From the NCBI GenBank assembly GCA_029204225.1, contig CM055098.1:24247367-24311366 (forward strand): DNA of 64,000 nucleotides, in the 5' to 3' direction. Made by a program: the position numbers and the translations under genes. The notes beneath the pieces were generated by a model. That model was not told the DNA's origin, searched no databases, and saw nothing but the letters and a program-made list of their open reading frames with translations. Of the stretch, positions 55,800 through 64,000 are shown one piece after another (within the stretch, counting starts at the first letter, position 1; each line of letters begins with the position of its first letter). The DNA comes from Diphasiastrum complanatum. Its lineage: Eukaryota; Streptophyta; Lycopodiopsida; Lycopodiales; Lycopodiaceae.

Positions 55800-56390
55800 T
55801 CCTTCCACGTTTGGCAAATTTAGGGGAATGCATGAAATGGAGCATAAGTTTGGTGGTCATATATGGACCAAACCAATAATAAGTAATGTAGTGTTTGTAG
55901 GAATTGTTTGTGTTAGTTGTTGCACTAGCATCATATTCAAGTGTTCGTATTTTTCTTGTCCTCTTAAGAGGAATAATTGCCAAAACAATGGAGAATTTTT
56001 CCAAGGGTTATTAAAGAAGAGATGTACATTGGGTGGGTGTGTTGGCAGACAATGATGGAAACATAACATGCAATTTTTGTAAGAGACATGCAACTTGCAT
56101 GGACAAATGTCCATGCATAACATACCATGTGATGCCCAATGCAACTACCACAAGATTGATGATACATATAGGACACCATAGACATGAGGTACAACTTAGA
56201 ACATCGAAGAGGAGTATTAAGAAGACTAGAGAACTGGTTTGTAAGTGCAATAAAGACAAACATGAAGGCATGTCCAAGAAAAGTGCAAATGGCCATTGCA
56301 AATGACCTCATCACAAAATCGTTGGTGAGGGTCAATCAAAAGATGGACTATGTTGTTGGACATGTGGAGCTAGCAAATATCTAGATGATT
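55800..56390 (+). pseudogene. Unrecognised coding remnant with Cys/His pattern
   Basis: Overlapping frames read NITCNFCKRHATCMDKCPC, then HIGHHRHEVQLRTSKRSIKK, then (another frame) ACPRKVQMAIANDLITKSLV. The Cys/His-rich start and HxGxHxH words look like a zinc-binding protein of a transposon, with one or two frame breaks. No family could be named. Confidence 0.35.
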
Positions 56391-56406
56391 TAGCTACTCT
56401 TGTCCA

Positions 56407-56725
56407 AAATAGAAGGTATTCTCTTGATTGCAATACAAGAAGAGGGCAAGACTAGCATTACATTGTGTGAAAATGATCGTTAGTAATGATCTTCCCAAGG
56501 AAGTTTCCACTTGCACTTCACCCAAGGAAGCTTGGGATTCTTTAAAATTTATATTTGAATCCAACAACACTTCAAGAGTGCTTATGCTAAGAAACCAAGT
56601 CTTGCAAAGCATGAGGAGAAATGAAAGTGCACAAGAATATGTGCTAAGAATCAAATCTCTTAACAAGGAACTTGCTTTAATAGGAAATAAGATTCATGAT
56701 AATGAGCTTGTTCAAGTGACCATAA
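56407..56725 (+). pseudogene. Gag N-part of copia element H
   Basis: The frame reads ARLALHCVKMIVSNDLPKEV, AWDSLKFIFESNNTSRVLML and SAQEYVLRIKSLNKEL, a copia-type gag. It is interrupted at 56725 by element I. Removing I joins the frame to 59462 (VTI then NGLGNEYFNLV) without a shift. No LTR of H was identified. Confidence 0.85.
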
Positions 56726-57050
56726 TGCATTGTACTCACTGTTTGATATTTATCAGAGTGCAAATTTTCAGTCCCACTACTATATTGTTTCATTGTGCAT
56801 TTGTTTGAATCATTCAATTTAAATATTTTGCTATGGTTTGTGGTGCTTCCGATCCTACACGCACCCCTTCAAGCTTCCGCTAACTAACCTATCAATTTTT
56901 GACATGGTATCAGAACGGGCTGTTCAGTAATCTACATTTCTATTGTGGATTATCAAGTCTTGTCTTTATTAAGACATCATTCTAGCAAGCACGCGGCCAA
57001 CAGTATCACGAAATCGTTGTTTCTCTATCAATGATCTCGCTCAACCAGAA

Positions 57051-57580
57051 TGGATCCGTCTACTAGTTCTTCTCTAATCGACAGACTCGATGGGAGTAAC
57101 TACCATCTTTGGAAGTTCAAAATGAAGGTCATACTACTAGCCAAAGAACTGCGGGACATTGTTGATGGCATAGAAGTTAAACCTGAAGTGTGATGTAGCC
57201 ACTATCACCAAATGGAGACTGAGAGATGGCAAGGCTTTTGCCACGATCACTCTTAATATCAAGGACACACAAATCAACCACATATGTGTTGCTCAAATTG
57301 CTAAGGATGCATGGGACGTCCTAGCAAATCTCTACGATAGCAGGGATACCACATCCAAATTACATTTGCGGAAGAAATTCTTCTCCCTGAAAATGTCTGA
57401 AGCAGAAAGTATTTTGAGTCATCTCAACACTTTTAAAACTCTTATGGAGCAGATGGCTACAATTGGCTCAGTCATAGAAGATTCTGATGTTGTTATGACT
57501 CTATTATCAATTTATCTGAAGCCTATGAAAATTGGGTCTTACCAATTTCGATCTAGGAGCATCTCACCCTTTCAAGAATG
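57051..57580 (+). pseudogene. Gag of copia I
   Basis: The ATG at 57051 gives SLIDRLDGSNYHLWKFKMKV, the typical copia gag start. A frame change near 57190 is followed by INHICVAQIAKDAWDVLANL and KLHLRKKFFSLKMSEAESIL. It ends in unrelated repeats (CAAATTTTGA and GATCGAATTTTG, 57690-57790). Confidence 0.85.
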
Positions 57581-57949
57581 ATTTCATTGCTCCTACAAGA
57601 GGAAGTCAGAAAATCTGCAACCCCCTCAGGCTCAAGGTCAGATCCCAAACTCGATATTCGAAAAATTAGAAGTTCAGATCCAAAAAGAAGAGCAATATTC
57701 AATCATGATCGAATTTTGATTCAGTATCAAATTTTGAGTCAGGATCGAATTTTGGCTCAAGATCAAATTCAGATCCCCTGTCAAATCTGGATTTTTTATC
57801 ATTCCAATCAAATATTGTATGAGAACTGGCTATCTTATCAGGGACTGAAGAACTTTAAAATTCAATGAGAAGAAAATGCAATTCCAAACACAACAAGCAA
57901 ATTCTGCTTCATCCAGTTTTTCGATCCAACACAAATCAGACACCCACTC

Positions 57950-59265
57950 TCAAATTGTGCAGTTTGGAGACAACTCAACTCATTCTATTGAGGGTGAAGA
58001 AACAGTTAGGATTGAATTTCAGATAAGTGAAGTCAAGTTGGGGACCAACGCTCTCCACATTCCAAATCGACAAAAAATCTGCTCTCAAATAGCAGAATCA
58101 CAGATTTGGGTCGAAAGGTAGAATTCGACACAAATGGCTGCACCATTTTTGACAAGTCCCGGAAAGCTCTAGCTTTCAAAAGGAGGAGTGACAATCTTTA
58201 CAAAATCATCCACTACAATTCTTCAATTTGTCAAGCTCTTTATACATCCACTTTTGAATCAGCTAATATGCTTTGGCATTTCGGATTAGGCCACCTCAAT
58301 TCCAATGTATTCAATAAATGTCAAAACAGAATTTAGTACAAGATCTGCCCACAAGTAGCAAATCCAATATTCCATGTGAAAGTTGTATAATCAGCAAGCA
58401 TGCTAGAAGTCCTTCCATTTTCGATACAGTCCATACTTCTAGAAATTTGCTAGATCTTGTACACATGGACATTTGTGGCTCTATGTAGACCATTTCCACA
58501 GGGGGGCTGTCTATTTACTGACTTTTATTGATGACTTCTCTCGGAGAACTACAACGTATTTTCTAAAGAAAAAATCCGATACCTTCAAGTCCTTCAAGTT
58601 AACACCAGCAGAAAATTCAACCCAGAGAAGGTTTCAAAGCTCTACGTTCTTATGGAAGGGGAGTATTTATCTCCACAGAGTTTAAAAAATTGTGCAAGAC
58701 CAAAGGAATACACCTACAACAATCCACAACTAGCTACTCACCTCAGTCCAATGGTGTAGCTCAAAGGAAGAATCAGACACTCGTTGCAAGTGCAAAGAGA
58801 ATGTTGGCCCATGCCTCTAATCTGAAGAAATTCTGGGCAGAAGCTATTACTACAACAGCCTATCTACAAAACTGATCCATTACAATGCCCTGAATGGCAA
58901 GACATTTTATCAGGTGTGGACAGGATCAAAGCCATCACTCAAAATTATTAGAGTGTTTAGATGCAAAGCTTTTAATTGGATCACTGCTGATCTACAGAAA
59001 AATCCAACCCAAGCATCTAACAGTCAAAATTTGATCCAAGGATCGAACAGAAGAATAATCATTTTTATAGGCTACTCTCCATATCACAAGGCATACAAGC
59101 TCTACAATCTAGACGCTCAGAAAGCATTCACGAGCAGAGATGTCATTTTTCTAGAAGACCAATTTTTCGACCACAAAGAGAAAGCTATAGCAAAATTCCG
59201 ACCCAATTCTTCTGATTATTCGAGTTTCTGTAACCAGAGTTACTACTCTCAACGATTGTAAGCTG
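57950..59265 (+). pseudogene. Integrase of copia I, catalytic Glu lost
   Basis: The pre-integrase domain (MLWHFGLGHLNSNVF, near 58270) is followed by VHMDICG, then VYLLTFIDDFSRRTTTYF and YSPQSNGVAQRKNQTLV, where copia integrases have NGVAERKN: the catalytic glutamate codon became CAA. The C-terminal part (FIGYSPYHKAYKLYN, FTSRDVIFLEDQFF) runs to 59261. Several frame changes occur. Integrase would join the cDNA to the host genome. Confidence 0.85.
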
Positions 59266-59461
59266 AAGTTGTCACTTTAAGCATTGTACTCACTGTTTGA
59301 TAATAATCAGAGTGCAAATTTTCACTCCCACTATTGTATCGTTTCATTTTGCATTTGACTGAATCATAATTTGAATACTCTGCTGTTGTTCGTGGCCCTT
59401 CCGATCCTACATGCACTCGCTCTAGCTTCTGTTGACTAACCTATCAATTTTCTACACATAA

Positions 59462-60280
59462 ATGGACTTGGAAATGAGTACTTCAATCTGGTCTACAGTT
59501 TTGCCATTCAAGATAGTCTACCTTCTATTGAAAAGCTACATAGTGTGCTGGTGGTCGAGGAGTGTAGAGTCCAACATGCCAAGAATAGGATGAGTTCCTT
59601 GTCCATGCATGATGGAAATGAGAAAGCAAATTTTTCAACAAAAGGCAAAAAGAATAACCAAAGCAAGGATGCTAAGGAGGAGGATCAAGAAACAAGTTGA
59701 AGGGAAAACGAAAAGATATATAAGTCCAAGCTAAAACGGTTTTTTTGTGAAAAGATAGGGCATTTTTGTATCTGAATGCTACAAGAGGCAAAATGCACAA
59801 GAGGAGAGCAAACAAGGAAACCTTGCACATGAAGAGAAGGAGGATGAAGGAGACTCATCCTTGATGGCATCTACATCCTCACAAATAAGTAAAAGCAACT
59901 CAAGAGAATCATGGTGGATTGATAGTGGGGCAAGCTTCCACATGACATACCAAAAGGACTATTTCTCAACTCTACTTTCTTATAATGGTGCTAAAAAGTT
60001 CATATTTACATCAAGTGATCAAGAATGTAGAATAGATGGTGTTGGAACCATCCATTTATGTCTAGGATCTTCTACAAGAATGGATCTAGAAAATGCTCTT
60101 TATGTACCATCAATCACCAAAAATCTGCTAAGTGTTGGTCAACTTATGGATAATGGTTTGGATGTCCACTTCAAGCATGGTGTTTGTTCCATCTTGAAGA
60201 GTGATACTTGCATAGCAAAGGGATTTAGACATGGAATATTGTTTAAGTTGGATGCTAATTTGCTATTGAGAGTGTGAACA
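59462..60280 (+). pseudogene. Gag C-part and protease of copia H
   Basis: NGLGNEYFNLVYSFAIQDSL continues gag after element I. A lysine-rich tail (KGKKNNQSKDAKEED) and a damaged knuckle (FFC then GHF) follow. Frame 59861-60277 has the protease core SWWIDSGASFHMT (DSG intact) and NLLSVGQLMDNGLDVHF. The element is cut soon after. Confidence 0.85.
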
Positions 60281-60925
60281 TGGCAAAGGAGGAGATCACT
60301 CAAGTGGAGACCTTGTCAAAGTGTGATCTTGCTAGGATTGAGAAAGAGCATCAAAGATAAGAAGATCTTGAGGATCAACCTCAAAACTCAAGAGCTCCAA
60401 GAAGGTCCTCTAGGACAAAGGTCGAGTCATCATAGTTCATGCAATATCTTCACTCAAGTGTGCAATTTGCAGGGGTGAGAAGCAATGGAGAAGCTACTAT
60501 CTTTGAATTTTTCATAAATAGCGTTTGAAGACTTGAAGTGACTTATTTCTTATCTTCAAAATCCATGATGTTTAGTAGATTATGTGGATATGACAAGACA
60601 ATGAAGCTGAATGCTTTCCAATCTACATTTGTTGTTGATAAACCAATTTCATTGGATAACTATCTTTGTAATAATTTGAAAATTGGTTCAAAACACCATT
60701 GAATGTAATGTACTTGAAAGTCTTTGAGTCCACATGCTTTGTGCATGATCATTTCAATGTAACCACCAAATATTATCCTAATTCAATGAAAGAAATAATA
60801 GTAGCTTGTTGTTTTTCAAGTAGAGATTGTAGAATCTACACTTTTTTACCAAAGAAGTTGTCAATGGTGGAAATATGATCTTTCATGAGTGGAAGACTTG
60901 CAAACTTGAAGGAGCACTTTTGGAT
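60281..60925 (+). other. Decayed copia pol remnant
   Basis: No open frame. TPLNVMYLKVFESTCFVHDH near 60690-60750 resembles the end of a copia integrase, and RAPRRSSRTKVESS near 60385 a linker. The order suggests deleted pieces of H. Confidence 0.4.
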
Positions 60926-61452
60926 TGTTGGAATTTAATCTTCTCCTAATCATCCCTTAGTTCTCCTTCTACTCTCAAGAATTCTCTCTCTCTGAATCAG
61001 TTTGCAAAAATACATGCAAAGTCGAATCAAGTAGAATCGCAAAGCCATCGGCAGATTACGGTGTCTAACCGAAGAGCACCGTCAAAATGACATTAACGGA
61101 GAAACACGACTTCAACTTGTAAAGGCAATGAACCGCAAACCATAGGGAGTCGTTAAAACCCGTAGGTTACTATCTACGAGCACTTGCAAAATCTTCAATG
61201 GAAACGGAGCTTAAAATCCCGTCGACCACCGTGTCTTGCACACAAACATGGTTATCAGAGACAAAGGATCGCATGGCTGTCCAAGATCCTCGTTCCTAAT
61301 ATATGCAGTTACTATTGTGTTTATAATTGTTTTTATTTACTATTGGTAGAGACATCGTTTAATTGTAATCGTCTCTCGTGTTCTGCTTCCATCACGGCTC
61401 CGCTGCAGTCGCAATCAATCGTAGACCATGAAACCACCATCATACACCAACA
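60926..61452 (+). repeat. LTR of copia element J
   Basis: It starts TGTTGGAATTTA and ends CACCAACA, giving the inverted end TGTTGG/CCAACA. The primer site TGGTATCAGAGC is at 61457-61468. No second LTR is in the window. Confidence 0.72.
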
Positions 61453-61549
61453 AAAGTGGTATCAGAGCTTTGGTTCAGTGGATTACTAGAGTCCAGGATC
61501 TTTTTTTTCAAAAGCGGTTCTAAGTTGTTTGTGTATAATTTTGATCACT

Positions 61550-61665
61550 ATGGAAGGCACCTCATAGATCTGCTTGATCAATAAATTCAATGGAGATGAA
61601 TTCCGCATGTGGAAGTTCAAAATGAGGATGATCCTGATTGAAAAGGAGTTATGGGGATGAAAGCA
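61550..61665 (+). pseudogene. Gag start of copia J
   Basis: MEGTS, a stop, then INKFNGDEFRMWKFKMRMIL and IEKELWG: a typical copia gag N-terminus with an early TAG and a TGA. The rest is not recognised. Confidence 0.7.
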
Positions 61666-62760
61666 AAGATCCTTGAGTTTAGGACTTCTTCAGGAGGGGA
61701 ATCAATCTCATAAGTCTTTGTTCAGCATTTCTATATGCATTTGGAATTATATCTACAAGATTTCAATATCCATGATCGTAAAAAATGTTACTATAAGCTG
61801 AAAAAGTGCTTGCATCTATATGCTTTCATTTTGACTTAAAAACTTATAGAGATCATATCATTTATCATACAAGTATTGCATTCTTGCATATTTATATTCA
61901 TCAAGCATAAGTGAATGGGAGCCAGGACAATCCCTTGCAGGTATATTGGATGTGATTCAGTCAGATATTGGAGAATTACAATGTAGAAGAAGAATTCCTA
62001 AAGCGCTTGCAGATAGTGGTATATTCTTCTAATTGAGTCCAAGTACATTTTGAGTATGCATTAAGGTTTCGAAAAGCTTGAAGAGATGCCATTGCCACCT
62101 TTTGAAAGTGATGAATGGCTTGCTCCTAACAGTATTGTGTCAGAATCTTTCAAATGCAAATTAGTATTAGATTTAAAAAAATTCAATGAAAGCAAGCACT
62201 AGATCAAAAGTCATTAGATTAAGTTGGTTTCTATCCTTAAAGATATTTCTTGATTTATTTTCAAATGCAAATGTTCATAGAACACATACTTTATTTGTTT
62301 TTAAGGAAGTACCATATCATATTGAGAGACAAATGCATAGTCTTACATTCAATCACTAGAGATGGAAACAAATAAGTGGGACCTGGATGCCACTTGATCA
62401 AGACCTTCAAATGGATGGTCACACTAATCGAAAAGAAGTCCACATTTTCAACAATGTGGAGGATCATTGGAGCCTATGTTGGTCCTAATGCACAATGAAA
62501 CTTTACCTAACTACTTCAAATTCATCATAAATGAAAAGTTGGTAATATTTTCTTGTCATTTGCAACTCATTGTTAGTCATTATACATATAGTTTTATTTA
62601 GAGAATAATCATACTAACAAATGGATTCTCATACATGTACAAAGAAGACAAAAGAACACAATACTCTACAAGGATCTCCTTACATATATCAACATTGCAG
62701 GAGAACAATGACAATTTATACGATCAATCGTACAAACTGATATCTATATTCAATAAAAGA
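61666..62760. other. Unassigned interval
   Basis: AT-rich, with no recognised gene. It may be the eroded inside of copia J. Confidence 0.35.
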
Positions 62761-63480
<720 letters not shown>

Positions 63481-63487
63481 TCCATTG

Positions 63488-64000
63488 TCATTCATTATTG
63501 GCATCATCTTTTGTATAAAGGGATACAATGTCTCCTTGGATCCATTTTTTACCTTTCAAAAACTCTAGAGCGACATTTCTACATAAACTAGCATGTTTTT
63601 TAACAATATTCTCATCTATCATTGCATAAACAGATATGATTTTCACAAGTTTGGACCAACCATCATGTAATTCAGAAGCTGTACTATAAATGTTAGTGTG
63701 TTGTAAGACAATATGATTCAAACTTTTTTCCAAGGACTATCTTAAAAACTTACTTCTGATTAATCTTGCAGTCCTCCAGGTTACAACATGATCAAATTTC
63801 TTAGAAACAAAGTCTTTAAAACGTTTGGAAGTAGAATAAGAGCACATTGAGAAATTTTCAATTTCAAAGTTACAGAAGACTTTAAATGAAAAATACCAAT
63901 CCTGCTTCACATTAGGTGTGTAGGACCAAGTGAAAACAATGTCATCAAAGGACTCATGAACAACACTAAAAAACTGTATTAGAATGCGAGCATAAAATGG
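63488..64000 (-). pseudogene. Unrecognised coding remnant at right edge
   Basis: From the window end the minus strand is open for about 88 codons (FSVVHESFDDIVFTWSYTPN, WYFSFKVFCNFEIENFSMCS), meets TAG near 63735, then continues open as SLEKSLNHIVLQHTNIYSTA to 63488 (KDDANNE stop). The two may be exons or one frame with a stop. No family recognised; the gene start lies beyond the window. Confidence 0.35.

Larger units (their letters stand above)
56726..59456 (+). mobile_element. Copia element I inside H, TSD CATAA
   Basis: LTRs are 56726-56904 and 59280-59456. CATAA stands at 56721-56725 and at 59457-59461. The 5' LTR starts TGCATTGTACTC; the 3' one starts AGCATTGTACTC, so the terminal TG is mutated there. 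The primer site TGGTATCAGAACGG follows at 56905. Gag and integrase remain; RT and RNase H are absent. Confidence 0.88.

Overview
The window looks like repeat-packed nuclear DNA from a land plant with a large genome. Evidence: plant-type Ty3/gypsy chromoviruses primed by initiator tRNA-Met, plant-style Ty1/copia fragments, a tRNA-derived SINE, a hAT transposase with a BED finger and spliceosomal introns, and no convincing intact host gene. The sequence alone does not fix the species. The unusual hAT and LINE proteins make a fern, gymnosperm or other non-model plant possible, but that is a guess. Almost every coding region is a broken transposon gene; most breaks are C-to-T or G-to-A stops, one-base slips or short-repeat deletions.

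Layout. 0-1.4 kb: a minus-strand LINE (ORF1 plus endonuclease) split by a hAT remnant. 1.4-5.0 kb: tandem repeats (~360 bp and ~114 bp units), a ~1 kb foldback and one copy of an unrecognised small gene. 5.0-10.6 kb: chromovirus A (minus), with perfect GTTCA target duplication, deletion-fused protease/integrase, and an unknown ~1.2 kb module read in frame inside gag. 11.0-20.8 kb: two head-to-tail hAT copies with 44-nt GC-rich hairpins at their 5' ends; the second lies within 63-bp terminal inverted repeats that also enclose a second copy of the small gene. 20.8-22.8 kb: remnants of other Ty3/gypsy elements. 22.8-34.7 kb: chromoviruses C and D (minus), integrase scraps, a solo LTR and LTR fragments. 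35.8 kb: SINE. 37.3-43.3 kb: chromovirus G (plus, GTCTA target duplication), which keeps gag through chromodomain with point lesions. 44.0-44.8 kb: a long foldback, followed by gypsy element F (44.8-49.2 kb), which lost RNase H/integrase and part of its 3' LTR. 51.7-52.6 kb: three more short-word palindrome clusters. 54.8-55.3 kb: a ~190-bp tandem repeat. 56.4-60.3 kb: copia H, split by copia I (CATAA target duplication). 60.9-61.7 kb: start of copia J. 62.8 kb: a GA microsatellite. The last 500 bp hold an unrecognised minus-strand coding remnant.

How the parts relate. A, C, D, G, the solo LTR and the scattered LTR pieces are one chromovirus family at different stages of decay; G gives the reference order gag, zinc knuckle, protease, RT, RNase H, integrase, chromodomain. 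A and D are probably non-autonomous derivatives, and both carry related copies of the unknown module. The hAT pair, the small gene and the palindrome clusters may form a second, less familiar mobile system: hairpin-headed elements with a long-tailed transposase (acidic, proline-rich, AT-hooks) and a small partner gene whose two conserved blocks are offset by -1 frame in both copies.
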